Assembly (NCBI GenBank): GCA_030584065.1
Contig: CP129489.1
Span: forward strand, 1,326,640-1,390,639
Direction of reading: 5' to 3'
Source of the DNA: Flavobacteriales bacterium
GTDB lineage: Bacteria; Bacteroidota; Bacteroidia; Flavobacteriales_F; PHOS-HE28
Length of the DNA: 64,000 nucleotides
The translations under genes and the position numbers were made by a program. Below the pieces are notes generated by a model. That model was given only the letters and a program-made list of their open reading frames with translations, ran no database searches and was not told the origin of the DNA. Shown here in pieces: positions 1-7,975 of the stretch. Positions within the stretch are counted from its first letter, which is position 1. Every line of letters begins with the position of its first letter.

Positions 1-155
1 TCAACCGGCAGGTAGCGGGTGGGCTCCGGTGCGGTCTCTCCCAAAGGCTCATCGATGCCTTCCGCATGGAATGCACCCTTGGTGATGGCTTCGAACCGGT
101 TCGGAACCTGAAGCATCGCACCCCGTCCCTTGATGGGTTTGCCGTCATTGCGCAT
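1..155 (-). CDS. PA0069-family radical SAM protein, N-terminal fragment
   Basis: The reverse strand encodes the first 51 residues of a protein that runs off the left edge. It starts at an ATG at 155 and reads MRNDGKPIKGRGAMLQVPNR, then FEAITKG. The KGRGA...PNRFE signature matches the N-terminus of the PA0069 family of radical SAM proteins, which are related to spore photoproduct lyase. The iron-sulfur CxxxCxxC motif would lie beyond the window, so the catalytic part is not seen. The gene is divergent from the propeller lipoprotein at 233. The family call rests on the N-terminal signature only, and the cellular role of the family is poorly known. Confidence 0.7.
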   Translation of the reverse strand, partial: MRNDGKPIKGRGAMLQVPNRFEAITKGAFHAEGIDEPLGETAPEPTRYLPV

Positions 156-206
156 GTTCCCAAGGTAGCCGCGAATGGCCTGACAAACGCTTGACACTGG
201 CTTGGG

Positions 207-214
207 TAGTTTCG
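207..214 (+). promoter_or_regulatory. Bacteroidota -7 element TAGTTTCG
   Basis: TAGTTTCG fits the Bacteroidota -7 consensus TAnnTTTG with C for T at position 7, as at several other genes in this window. It lies 18 bases before the ATG at 233. No good -33 TTTG box at the usual spacing is visible. Confidence 0.4.
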
Positions 215-232
215 CGCCCCATTCTGAAACCC

Positions 233-1336
233 ATGCGATCAAGCACGATCATCCTCGCCCTCCTTGCCATTGGCTGCAACACGGCACCGCCCAGCGCGGA
301 AGCCGATCGGGAACCTCAGGTAACGGGCTGGGACAGCACCTTGATCCATCCGGAGGAGCGGCACTTCAAGCGATTGAAGCAGCTCACCTTCGGCGGTGAC
401 AATGCCGAGGCCTACTGGAGCTTCGCTGGGAACCGATTGGTGTTCCAGAGCACCAATCCGGCTTGGGGCGAATCATGCGACCAGATCCATTGGTTCAATC
501 CGTTCAAGGACGACCTGCGCGCCGCCCCCCCCCAGCTGGTGAGCATGAAAGGCGGACGCACCACCTGCAGCTATTTCCTGCCCGGCGACAGCCTGGTCCT
601 GTATGCCAGCACCCACGAGCATGATGCCGCATGCCCGGCCGTGCCGGAGCGCCGGGCCGATGGCAAATACGTATGGCCCATCTATCCGAGCTTCGACATC
701 CACGTGGGCGACCTGAAGGGGAACCTGGTCCGGAAGCTGACGGAGACCCCCGGCTATGATGCGGAGGCCACGGTGTCCCCCAAGGGCGACCGCATCGTCT
801 TCACGAGCATGCGCGATGGCGACCTCGACCTCTACACGATGAACATCGACGGCAGCGATGTGCGGCGCGTGACCACGGCGTTGGGATACGATGGAGGGGC
901 ATTCTTCAGCCCTGACGGCACCAAGCTCCTCTGGCGGGCCTCACGCCCGGCCACGCCCGAAGAGGAGGCGGAATACAAGGCGCTGCTGCAGGAAGGACTC
1001 GTGAAGCCGACCAGCATGGAGCTGTACGTGGCGAACGCCGACGGCAGCGATGCACGGCGCATCACCGAGCTCGGGCAGGCCAATTGGGCCCCCTACTGGC
1101 ACCCTGACGGGAAGCGTATCATCTTCGCCAGCAACCACCTCAGCGAGCGCGGCTTTCCCTTCACGCTCTTCATGATCAATGCCGATGGCAGCGGCCTGGA
1201 ACAGGTAAGCCACGGTGACACGTTCGACGCCTTCCCGGTCTTCAGTCCGGATGGGCGCTACCTGGTCTTCAGCAGCAACCGCAACAATGGCGGCACACGG
1301 GAGACGAACCTCTTCCTTGCAGAGTGGGCCGAATGA
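233..1336 (+). CDS. TolB-like beta-propeller lipoprotein
   Basis: This 367-residue protein starts with a lipoprotein signal: the hydrophobic run ILALLAIG followed by Cys15. The mature part contains repeated PD40/WD40-like TolB blades, with motifs such as FSPDGTKLLW, SPKGDRIVFTS and FSPDGRYLVFSSN, spread over roughly residues 45-365. Such proteins are anchored in the periplasm or outer membrane and usually bind partners through the propeller; the substrate is unknown. An in-frame TTG at 191 would add 14 residues without a signal-like start, so the ATG at 233 is preferred. It is the first gene on its strand; the next gene starts 48 bases downstream. Confidence 0.75.
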   Translation: MRSSTIILALLAIGCNTAPPSAEADREPQVTGWDSTLIHPEERHFKRLKQLTFGGDNAEAYWSFAGNRLVFQSTNPAWGESCDQIHWFNPFKDDLRAAPPQLVSMKGGRTTCSYFLPGDSLVLYASTHEHDAACPAVPERRADGKYVWPIYPSFDIHVGDLKGNLVRKLTETPGYDAEATVSPKGDRIVFTSMRDGDLDLYTMNIDGSDVRRVTTALGYDGGAFFSPDGTKLLWRASRPATPEEEAEYKALLQEGLVKPTSMELYVANADGSDARRITELGQANWAPYWHPDGKRIIFASNHLSERGFPFTLFMINADGSGLEQVSHGDTFDAFPVFSPDGRYLVFSSNRNNGGTRETNLFLAEWAE

Positions 1337-1384
1337 CCGCAGGACGGTAGAGCAGAGGTCGCGCACGTGCGATCTTCGCACCCG

Positions 1385-1717
1385 ATGAGCGGAACGCCTG
1401 AGCGAGCTCGAAAGGGATGGATGCAGCGTCTGGCGGAGCGCTGGGGCGTCTCCCCCTCCCGCGTGGTGGTCATCCTCTTGGTGTTCGCCTGCACGGGATT
1501 CACGGTGATGTTCCTCAAGCGCCCTGTGGTGGCATGGGTGTCGGGCGATACCGGAGAGCCCCCGCTCCTGTTCACGGTGCTCTACTACGTCCTGGTGCTC
1601 CCGCTCTACAATGCGCTGCTGCTCGCGTATGGCGCGCTTTTCGGGCAGTTCAGCTTCTTCTGGGCCTTCGAGAAGCGGTTCTTCGCACGCTTGCTCGGCC
1701 GCCCTCCAAGGACCTGA
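1385..1717 (+). CDS. DUF6787 family small membrane protein
   Basis: This 110-residue protein resembles the Bacteroidota DUF6787 family. It has a basic N-terminus ending in the typical LAERWGVS motif, two hydrophobic segments (about residues 26-44 and 62-84), and a C-terminal FGQFSFFWAFEKRFFAR stretch that matches the conserved GQF-FF ending. It is probably an inner-membrane protein of unknown role. The ATG at 1385 is chosen over an in-frame GTG at 1367 because a promoter-like GATCTTCG at 1371-1378 lies between them. The 3' end overlaps the convergent Vsr gene by 68 bases, which is unusual and suggests that one of the two C-termini is a late extension. Confidence 0.65.
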   Translation: MSGTPERARKGWMQRLAERWGVSPSRVVVILLVFACTGFTVMFLKRPVVAWVSGDTGEPPLLFTVLYYVLVLPLYNALLLAYGALFGQFSFFWAFEKRFFARLLGRPPRT

Positions 1718-2138
1718 TGACCCGGGCCACTTGCTGCACGGGGTTGCGCTTCACGCGGCATTCCCAGAGCATGAGGACACGCCATCCTGCGAGACGGAGC
1801 GCAGCGGCCTTCTCCGCATCCCGCTCCTTGTTCCGTTGGAGCTTTGGGCCCCAATACCAACTGTTCCGCTTCGGGGCCTGAGGGCGGCAATACGGGCAGC
1901 CATGCCAGAAGCAGCCATGCACGAAGACCGCCACGCGGCGGCCGACGAATGCGATATCGGGCCTTCCTGGCACCCGTGCATAGTGAAGCCGGTAACCGGT
2001 GAGGCCGGCAGCCCGAAGGTGCAGCCGAACGATCAGCTCGGGCTGCGTGTCCTTGGCCCGTATCCGGCTCATCGCAGCGCTCACGCGCGCATTGGCCGGA
2101 ATCGGGCGTCGGCGCGCTTGCTTCAGAGCGGCGTTCAT
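1650..2138 (-). CDS. vsr: Very short patch repair (Vsr) endonuclease
   Basis: This 162-residue protein matches Vsr, the endonuclease that nicks next to T:G mismatches left by deamination of 5-methylcytosine. The family order is clear: SRIRAKDTQPELIVR at the N-terminus (the Asp-Thr-Gln-Pro-Glu core), RLHYARVPGRPDIAF with the catalytic Asp, VFVHGCFWHGCPYC with the zinc and active-site Cys/His residues, and GWRVLMLWECRV near the end. The usual partner, a C5-cytosine methyltransferase, is not in the window. The last 17 or so residues are Arg-rich, go beyond the usual family end and lie in the overlap with the DUF6787 gene. The start is an ATG at 2138. Confidence 0.9.
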   Translation of the reverse strand: MNAALKQARRRPIPANARVSAAMSRIRAKDTQPELIVRLHLRAAGLTGYRLHYARVPGRPDIAFVGRRVAVFVHGCFWHGCPYCRPQAPKRNSWYWGPKLQRNKERDAEKAAALRLAGWRVLMLWECRVKRNPVQQVARVIRSLEGGRASVRRTASRRPRRS

Positions 2139-2157
2139 GCCGCAAAGGTTGCATGCA

Positions 2158-3369
2158 CTAGTCGAGCTTGCCACGCGGGGTGGCGCCTGCGAGCTGATCC
2201 TGGGCAAGCGCCTCACGCTCGTAGACCAGCTGCGAGCAGGCCTGGCCGTCCTTGAAGTAGAAGACGCCCCCCCACTTGTGGGATACCCGCCTGTACTCGG
2301 TGGTGACACCGTTCGTCTCAAGCCGCACCACCGTGGTGATCTTTGCGGCCTCCACGATGAGGTCCTCGTTGCGCAGGGTCTCGTGAACCTCGGGCTCCAC
2401 CGCCGGGCGCTCCTCCACGGCTGTGTTCATGCGCGCAACGGCCATGCGCGAAGGCTCCTCCGCCATGGTGGGCTCCAAGGCCCGGCGTCCGTCCTCACCG
2501 GTAACGGGCTCCGGAGCCCTCGGCTCGCTCTTGCGGGCTGCCTGCGGAACCTTAGGCTCTTTCACCTTGCCTTGGGCGGCGATCGGTACGGTGCGAGTCG
2601 GCGGATCCGGCGTGGTGCCCGGGCCGGAGGTCTTTGCGGACTCCCGCCGCACCGCCTCCTCCCTGGCCTTGTCCCGTTTCGCTGTCTCCGCCTGGGCCCG
2701 CTCGGCGGCCAACCGCTCCGCCTCAGCCTGGCGGTCGGCATCGGCCTTGGCCTTGGCCTCTGCGGCCTGCTGCGCCGCAGCTTGCCGCCTGGCCTCGGCA
2801 TCGGCCTTTGCCTGCGCCTTGGCTTCCTCGGCCTTGCGCTTCTCGGCCTCCGCTGCCGCTTGGCTTTCCTGCTTCTGCTTCCGCTCAACCTGCGCAGCGG
2901 CTTCCTGAAGTTGCGATTGGATGGACTTCGTGTAATCCGTATCGTAGTCGAAATCGCCCACCGCCGGGTCGTAGCGGATGATCCCCACCGGCTGGTTGAA
3001 CACCACCACATTCACATCGTCGTATTGCTTGAAGAGCGAAACGGCGAAGTCGAAGGGCGTGAACCCCTTCGAAGCGGCATCCCCAGGCACACGGGTGTTG
3101 AACGACAGCTTCTTGGCCACGAATCCGTCCTTCTCGAAAGCGATGATGTAACTGGCATTCAAGGCCAGTTCGAGCGAGAACTTGTGGAGGCCCGTGGTGA
3201 TCACGCGCTCCTTGACGCCATCCTTGTACACTACGGCCCGGGCACCGCTGAGGTCCGAGCCCTCCGCCTTCAGCCGGCCATTCACCTGAAAGGGCCCTTG
3301 GGAGGACACGAGGCTGGTGATGGCCAGGCCGGCGGCGAGCAATGCTCCGCGCAGATGGAGGATTTTCAT
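2158..3369 (-). CDS. Secreted protein with a long Ala/Lys/Glu coiled coil
   Basis: This 403-residue protein has a signal peptide (LRGALLAAGLAITSLVSSQG). It is followed by a beta-rich domain of about 120 residues that resembles a carboxypeptidase-regulatory-like fold (VNGRLKAEGSDLSGARAVVY). A charged alanine-rich coiled coil (about residues 155-250, TolA-like composition) comes next, then a Pro-rich linker. The C-terminal 80 residues carry an ITTVVRLETNGVTTEYRRV motif. It is probably periplasmic or surface-associated; no function is recognised. An ATG 9 bases upstream (3378) is possible. It lies 19 bases downstream of vsr on the same strand and diverges from the gene at 3425. Confidence 0.65.
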   Translation of the reverse strand: MKILHLRGALLAAGLAITSLVSSQGPFQVNGRLKAEGSDLSGARAVVYKDGVKERVITTGLHKFSLELALNASYIIAFEKDGFVAKKLSFNTRVPGDAASKGFTPFDFAVSLFKQYDDVNVVVFNQPVGIIRYDPAVGDFDYDTDYTKSIQSQLQEAAAQVERKQKQESQAAAEAEKRKAEEAKAQAKADAEARRQAAAQQAAEAKAKADADRQAEAERLAAERAQAETAKRDKAREEAVRRESAKTSGPGTTPDPPTRTVPIAAQGKVKEPKVPQAARKSEPRAPEPVTGEDGRRALEPTMAEEPSRMAVARMNTAVEERPAVEPEVHETLRNEDLIVEAAKITTVVRLETNGVTTEYRRVSHKWGGVFYFKDGQACSQLVYEREALAQDQLAGATPRGKLD

Positions 3370-3424
3370 GGAAGGCATGCGATGGAGGGAACCTCTGGCG
3401 CCGGTCTACGTAGCAGGCCCAGTC

Positions 3425-3886
3425 ATGGTTCCCATGCTCAGGCCGCTCGCCGCCGTCGCCATCATGTGCCTCTGCACCACCAGCGGACGCACCCAATCCC
3501 CCACCGATGCACTGAACGGCCTATTCGCCGGGAGCGTTCGGTTCCGGATCGATGACCAGGACCGTGTGGTGATCGACTTCCTCGACCGGGGTGGCCGATA
3601 CAGGCAGGACCAAGCGCCGCTCGCGCACATCGACCCGGCCACCATCCGGTTCGACCCGGAGCAGGACGCGCTGCTGATGGGCTGCCGCACCGGGCATGAG
3701 CGCTGCTTCACCAAGGAGGTTTTCGGGCTGAGCGCCATTCGCAGCACGTCATGGATCCAGCTGCCCCGTCCTCCGGAGGACCCCGCCGGAGCGGCTACCG
3801 CCGAGGCCCTGCGGGCACTGCTCGGGTGGGACGCCGCGGCGATGGAGCCGCGCGAAACCCCCGAGGTCCCGCAGCGTATGAAGTGA
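3425..3886 (+). CDS. Small secreted protein of unknown function
   Basis: This 153-residue protein has a signal peptide (LRPLAAVAIMCLCTTSGRTQ) and a mature part of about 125 residues without a known domain. The conserved-looking core is VRFRIDDQDRVVIDFLDRGG, with two later Cys residues in the LLMGCRTGHERCF stretch. ATGs at 3425 and 3434 are both possible starts. It is the first gene of a tight three-gene unit with the TPR protein at 3903 (16-base gap) and the Cys-rich protein at 4430 (4-base overlap). All three are secreted, so they may act together in the periplasm. Confidence 0.6.
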   Translation: MVPMLRPLAAVAIMCLCTTSGRTQSPTDALNGLFAGSVRFRIDDQDRVVIDFLDRGGRYRQDQAPLAHIDPATIRFDPEQDALLMGCRTGHERCFTKEVFGLSAIRSTSWIQLPRPPEDPAGAATAEALRALLGWDAAAMEPRETPEVPQRMK

Positions 3887-3902
3887 CCCATTCCCGAACC
3901 GC

Positions 3903-4433
3903 ATGCGCACCATCACGCTCACTTGCACGCTACTCGCCACCATGGCCACCGAGGCCCAGTACCTGGCGGACGCCGGGCGCCCCGACCCCGCCGAAGAGTT
4001 CATCAGGGCCGGGGAGCGGGCCTATCGCGCCGGAGACCACTCCACGGCCATCCTCGCATTCACCAAGGCCCTCGAAGCCGCTCCCGACCACGTGAATGCC
4101 CATCTCCAGCGGGGCTTCTGCCTCACCATCGCGAAGCAGTACGACCTGGCTGCGGCCGATTTCACCGCCGTGCTCGAGCAGAAGCCGGACCATGCGCAGG
4201 CCATCATCAGCCGCGGCAGCGCCTTGGCCAAACTCGGCCGCCATGCCGAGGCCATCGCCGACTTCGACCGCGCCATCGCCCTCGACCCGCGCAACGGCGA
4301 AGCCTATAACAACCGAGGCTGGTCGCGCAAGTCCATGGGCGATGCGCCCGGCGCCTGCAAGGACTGGAAGGAAAGCAAGCGCTCCGGCAACGCCGAAGCC
4401 CGCATCATACTGGAGAACAACCGCTGCAAATGA
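3903..4433 (+). CDS. Periplasmic TPR protein
   Basis: This 176-residue protein has a short signal peptide (TLTCTLLATMATEAQ) and three to four tetratricopeptide repeats between about residues 33 and 165, for example AGERAYRAGDHSTAILAFTK and ISRGSALAKLGRHAEAIADF. TPR arrays bind proteins; the partner is unknown. It is the middle gene of a three-gene operon and overlaps the next start by 4 bases (ATGA), which implies translational coupling. Confidence 0.75.
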   Translation: MRTITLTCTLLATMATEAQYLADAGRPDPAEEFIRAGERAYRAGDHSTAILAFTKALEAAPDHVNAHLQRGFCLTIAKQYDLAAADFTAVLEQKPDHAQAIISRGSALAKLGRHAEAIADFDRAIALDPRNGEAYNNRGWSRKSMGDAPGACKDWKESKRSGNAEARIILENNRCK

Positions 4434-4834
4434 CCCGAGCCCTTACCCTTGCCATTGCCTTCGCCGCCGCCGCTGCCGCTTCGGCACAGGACCAGAGCTA
4501 CGCCGACTGCCTGGTGAAGACGGCCAGCCGCTGGGGCGCGCCATGCGACCACTGCGAGCGCTACACGGACGCCTTCAAGCGGGACTGGAGCGGTACTTAC
4601 CAGATCGACTTGAAGAATGCCTGCCGCGAGGTGATCGAAGTGAAGGTGGCCGTGCAGGAGAAGAACGGCAACTGGCGCACCTTCCCAGTGCGGGCACTGG
4701 GGCCCGAAGAGTCGATGCACGCTTACGCCTGCGAGGGTAGCGGCAAGTACATGTATTGGGTGCGCCGCGCGAACGACACGGAAATCGTCCTGCCCACCGA
4801 CCGGGACATCGTCTCCACCTATAAGGTGCGCTGA
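4430..4834 (+). CDS. Small Cys-containing secreted protein
   Basis: This 134-residue protein has a clear signal peptide (LTLAIAFAAAAAASAQ). The mature part of about 115 residues has five Cys (DCLVK, GAPCDHCERY, NACREV, YACEGS). No known family was recognised. The motif NACREVIEVKVAVQEKNG followed by WRTFPV suggests a small beta-sandwich. It ends a three-gene operon and is followed directly by a terminator hairpin at 4855. Confidence 0.6.
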   Translation: MTRALTLAIAFAAAAAASAQDQSYADCLVKTASRWGAPCDHCERYTDAFKRDWSGTYQIDLKNACREVIEVKVAVQEKNGNWRTFPVRALGPEESMHAYACEGSGKYMYWVRRANDTEIVLPTDRDIVSTYKVR

Positions 4835-4854
4835 ATGCGCAACATCCGCACCGG

Positions 4855-4883
4855 AGGGGCCTTCAACGGCCCTTTCGTCTTTT
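4855..4883 (+). terminator. Rho-independent terminator
   Basis: The stem AGGGGCC / GGCCCTT has a 6-base loop and is followed by TCGTCTTTT. It ends the three-gene secreted-protein operon 21 bases after the stop at 4834. Confidence 0.75.
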
Positions 4884-4967
4884 GCACGGCCAGCTGTTGA
4901 TGGCTGGTGCTTCCGGGCCATCGGCTCGGTGGCAGGAGCGCGGATTTTTGGCAGGCACCCATACGCC

Positions 4968-5360
4968 ATGCCGAGCAAGCGCTTCCACATCGACCGCACC
5001 GAGACCTCGCCGCAGATCGACCTCGACCTCGACCAGGGCGTGCTGGAGTTCATCGGCCGATCCCTGCCGCACAACTCCGAGCAGTTCTACGCACGGGTGT
5101 ACAGGTGGCTGGAGGAATACCTGGAGGAGCCCCGCGAGGAGACCACGGTGAACATGAAGCTGGATTACCTGGACACCAGCTCGAGCAAGCACCTCTATAA
5201 CATCTTCGACAAGCTCAGCGCGGTGAACGAGCGGGGGCAGCGGGTGCAGGTGAACTGGCATTTCGAGACAGGCGATGAGGAAATGGCCGAGACGGGCAAG
5301 GATTACCAGAGCCTGTTCCGCTTGGATTTCAACTTCGTGGAGGTCGAAGAGCTGTTCTGA
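4968..5360 (+). CDS. SiaC-like regulatory phosphoprotein (DUF1987)
   Basis: This 130-residue protein matches the DUF1987/SiaC family, starting FHIDRTETSPQIDLDLDQGV. The central KLDYLDTSSSKHLYNIFDKL segment is where SiaC of Pseudomonas carries its phosphorylated Thr. SiaC proteins bind a diguanylate cyclase and are controlled by a kinase/PP2C phosphatase pair that resembles anti-sigma-factor systems. No such partners are next to this gene; a STAS protein lies far away at 61865. The ATG at 4968 fits the family N-terminus; the upstream in-frame start at 4929 adds 13 residues with no family similarity. Confidence 0.75.
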   Translation: MPSKRFHIDRTETSPQIDLDLDQGVLEFIGRSLPHNSEQFYARVYRWLEEYLEEPREETTVNMKLDYLDTSSSKHLYNIFDKLSAVNERGQRVQVNWHFETGDEEMAETGKDYQSLFRLDFNFVEVEELF

Positions 5361-5479
5361 TCGCACCGGCCGAATCAACGCCTGTTCAAAACTCGGCGGG
5401 TTATCAACATGCAGCGGCACGGCAAGTGGCTGTTCTTTGCCTCCGTATCCGTTGACCCAACGCTTCCGCCCAGCCTGCC

Positions 5480-6157
5480 ATGAAGCTCACCTATTACGGC
5501 CACTCCTGCCTGAGCGTCAATGCATCAGGCCACGACCTGCTGTTCGACCCATTCATCGCAGGCAACCCGCTGGCGAGCAACATCGACCCGGAGCGCATCC
5601 CGGCCACGGAAATCCTCATCACGCACGGCCATGGAGACCATGTCGGGGACGCCGAGGCGATTGCCAAGCGCACGAATGCCACGGTGGTGAGCAATTACGA
5701 GATCGCCGGTTGGTTCAGCGCCAAAGGGGTGCGGTCGACCTTGGGCCTGAACATCGGCGGCAGTGCGCAAGTGGGGCTCTTCCGCGTGAAGTACGTCACC
5801 GCCATTCACAGCAGCCAATTGCCGGATGGCGCCTACGGTGGCAATCCTGGCGGATTCGTGGTGAGCGGACCGGAAGGCAACTTCCACCACGCCGGCGACA
5901 CCGCACTGACCATGGACATGCAGCTCCTGAAGGCCTTCGGGCTCCGCTTCGCCTGCCTGCCCATCGGCGATCACTTCACCATGGGAGTGCAGGATGCCAT
6001 CGCCGCCGCCCAGCTGATGGGCGTGGAGAACGTGGTGGGTATCCATTACAACACGTTCCCTCCCATCACAATCGACACGAAGGCCGCCATTGCGGCCTTC
6101 GCAGAAGCCGGACTCCGGCTCCTGCTGCCCGCCATCGGAGAGACCATCGAAATCTGA
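5480..6157 (+). CDS. UPF0173 metal-dependent hydrolase (MBL fold)
   Basis: This 225-residue protein is a full-length UPF0173 member of the metallo-beta-lactamase fold. The N-terminus LTYYGHSCLSV, the metal-binding motif THGHGDH (residues 48-54), the later HAGDTALTMDM and CLPIGDHFTMG motifs, and the C-terminal GIHYNTFPPI all match. Substrates of the family are not well defined. It is a cytoplasmic enzyme that stands alone between the SiaC gene and parA, with 46 bases to parA. Confidence 0.9.
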   Translation: MKLTYYGHSCLSVNASGHDLLFDPFIAGNPLASNIDPERIPATEILITHGHGDHVGDAEAIAKRTNATVVSNYEIAGWFSAKGVRSTLGLNIGGSAQVGLFRVKYVTAIHSSQLPDGAYGGNPGGFVVSGPEGNFHHAGDTALTMDMQLLKAFGLRFACLPIGDHFTMGVQDAIAAAQLMGVENVVGIHYNTFPPITIDTKAAIAAFAEAGLRLLLPAIGETIEI

Positions 6158-6203
6158 CCCTTGTATGGGCCGTTGTATAGCGGCCCCGCCAAAACCAACC
6201 AAC

Positions 6204-7019
6204 ATGGCCAAGATCATCTCCATCGTGAACCAGAAGGGCGGCGTGGGCAAGACCACGACCGCCATCAACCTGGCTGCCAGCCTGGGCGCCTTGGAGCGCC
6301 GCACCCTGCTGGTGGATGCCGACCCCCAGGCCAACGCCACCTCCGGCACCGGCCTCGATCCGCGGAGCGTGAAGGCCAGCATCTACGAGTGCATCATCAA
6401 TGGCACACCGGCGAACGAAGTGATCGTGGGCACCGAGAATCCGGGACTCGACCTCCTGCCGGGCCACATCGACCTGGTCGGGGCGGAGATCGAGATGATC
6501 GACATGCCGGAGCGCGAGCGCCAGATGAAGAAGGTGCTCGACCCGTTGCGGGACGGCTACGATTTCATCATCATTGACTGCTCGCCCTCGCTGGGCCTGG
6601 TGACCGTGAACAGCCTGACGGCGAGCGACAGCGTGATCGTGCCTGTGCAGTGCGAGTACTTCGCGCTGGAAGGCCTCGGCAAGCTGCTCAATACCATCAA
6701 GATCGTCCAGCAGCGGCTCAATCCCGACCTCTTGATCGAGGGCATGCTGCTCACCATGTACGACAGCCGCCTGCGCCTGGCCAATCAGGTGGTGGAGGAG
6801 GTGAAGACCCACTTCCAGCAGCTGGTCTTCGACACGGTGATCCATCGCAACGTTGCGTTGGGCGAGGCCCCGAGCCATGGCAAGAGCATCATCATGCACG
6901 ATGCCAGCAGCAAGGGCGCCACCAACTACCTGAACCTGGCGCGCGAGATCCTGCAGAAGAACAGCATGACACGGATCCCCGACAGCGCGCGCATCCTCCC
7001 CATGGAGGAGATGCCCTGA
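6204..7019 (+). CDS. parA: Chromosome-partitioning ATPase ParA
   Basis: This 271-residue protein is ParA/Soj. The deviant Walker A motif KGGVGKTTT is at residues 11-19, DADPQANATSG is near residue 40, and IIIDCSPSLGLVTVNSL is the Walker B region. It binds DNA with ATP and, with ParB, moves replicated origins apart. The ATG at 6204 is the family start; a much longer in-frame extension to 6090 is an overlap with the upstream gene and is not used. parB follows after 59 bases. Confidence 0.97.
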   Translation: MAKIISIVNQKGGVGKTTTAINLAASLGALERRTLLVDADPQANATSGTGLDPRSVKASIYECIINGTPANEVIVGTENPGLDLLPGHIDLVGAEIEMIDMPERERQMKKVLDPLRDGYDFIIIDCSPSLGLVTVNSLTASDSVIVPVQCEYFALEGLGKLLNTIKIVQQRLNPDLLIEGMLLTMYDSRLRLANQVVEEVKTHFQQLVFDTVIHRNVALGEAPSHGKSIIMHDASSKGATNYLNLAREILQKNSMTRIPDSARILPMEEMP

Positions 7020-7078
7020 TCGACGGGCAGCATGTCATTACCGGCGGGGGGCGCCTTCCGCCAATAACACGAGAGCAC

Positions 7079-7975
7079 ATGGAGCAGAAACCGATGAAGA
7101 AGAAAGGCCTCGGCCGCGGCCTGAGCGCCCTGCTCGACGAGCCGGCGGCCGACATCACCAGCCGCGACCATTCGCCGGCCCACCAGCGGCCCATGGGGGG
7201 CACCATCATGCTGCCGGTGGCGCACATCGAGCCAAACCCCTTCCAGCCCCGCGCCCACTTCAGCGAAGAGGCGTTGGCGGAACTGGCGCAGAGCATCCGT
7301 GAACTGGGCATCATCCAGCCGGTAACGGTGCGGCGGATGGGCTACGACCGCTACCAACTCATCAGCGGCGAGCGGCGCTTCCGTGCCTCGCAGCTGGCCG
7401 GCCTCACCGAGGTACCCGCATACGTGCGCGTGGCCAATGACGAGGCCATGCTGGAGATGGCGCTCGTGGAGAACATCCAGCGGGAGGAACTCGACCCCAT
7501 CGAAGTGGCCGTTAGCTTCCAGCGCTTGATCGATGAAGTGCAGCTCACCCAGGAGAAGCTGAGCGAGAAGGTGGGCAAGGATCGGGCGACGGTGAGCAAC
7601 TACCTGCGCCTGCTGAAGCTCCAGCCCGAGGTGCAGCTGGGCCTCCGCAACCGCAGCATCGGGATGGGCCATGCCCGAGCGCTCATCACCATCACCGATC
7701 CCGGGCGGCAGGTGGCGCTCTTCCACAAGATCGTCGAGAGCCAGCTGAGCGTGCGCCAGGTGGAGGACCTGGCCCGTGAGCTGACGCCGGTACCGGGCCA
7801 CGCCAAGGCCCCGGCGGCTCCGAAGCCCAGGCTGGACAAGGCCCTGAGCCAGCGCCTCAGCGAACGGCTGCTGAGCAAGGTGACCGTGAAGCAGGACAGT
7901 GCCGGCAGAGGCACCATCGAAATCGGGTTCAAGAGCAAGGAGGAACTGGAGCGGCTGCTGGTGACGCTGGGGTGA
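7079..7975 (+). CDS. parB: Chromosome-partitioning protein ParB
   Basis: This 298-residue protein is ParB/Spo0J, a CTP-dependent clamp that loads at parS sites. It starts with the typical KKKGLGRGLSALL segment. The ParB/Srx domain contains ISGERRFRASQLAGL (the arginine-rich box that binds CTP), followed by MALVENIQREELDPIE, then the helix-turn-helix around DRATVSNYLRLLKL and a C-terminal dimer domain ending GTIEIGFKSKEELERLL. ATGs at 7079 and 7094 are both possible; the second gives the more usual MKKKGLGRG start. No parS-like palindrome was seen nearby. The stop overlaps the next start by 4 bases. Confidence 0.97.
   Translation: MEQKPMKKKGLGRGLSALLDEPAADITSRDHSPAHQRPMGGTIMLPVAHIEPNPFQPRAHFSEEALAELAQSIRELGIIQPVTVRRMGYDRYQLISGERRFRASQLAGLTEVPAYVRVANDEAMLEMALVENIQREELDPIEVAVSFQRLIDEVQLTQEKLSEKVGKDRATVSNYLRLLKLQPEVQLGLRNRSIGMGHARALITITDPGRQVALFHKIVESQLSVRQVEDLARELTPVPGHAKAPAAPKPRLDKALSQRLSERLLSKVTVKQDSAGRGTIEIGFKSKEELERLLVTLG

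Noticed and set aside
5400..5409. DnaA-box-like TTATCAACA near parAB, a possible oriC
   Set aside because: It is a single imperfect box without an AT-rich unwinding region or dnaA/dnaN nearby.
7020..7078. Gap between parA and parB examined for a parS site
   Set aside because: No sequence close to TGTTTCACGTGAAACA was found.
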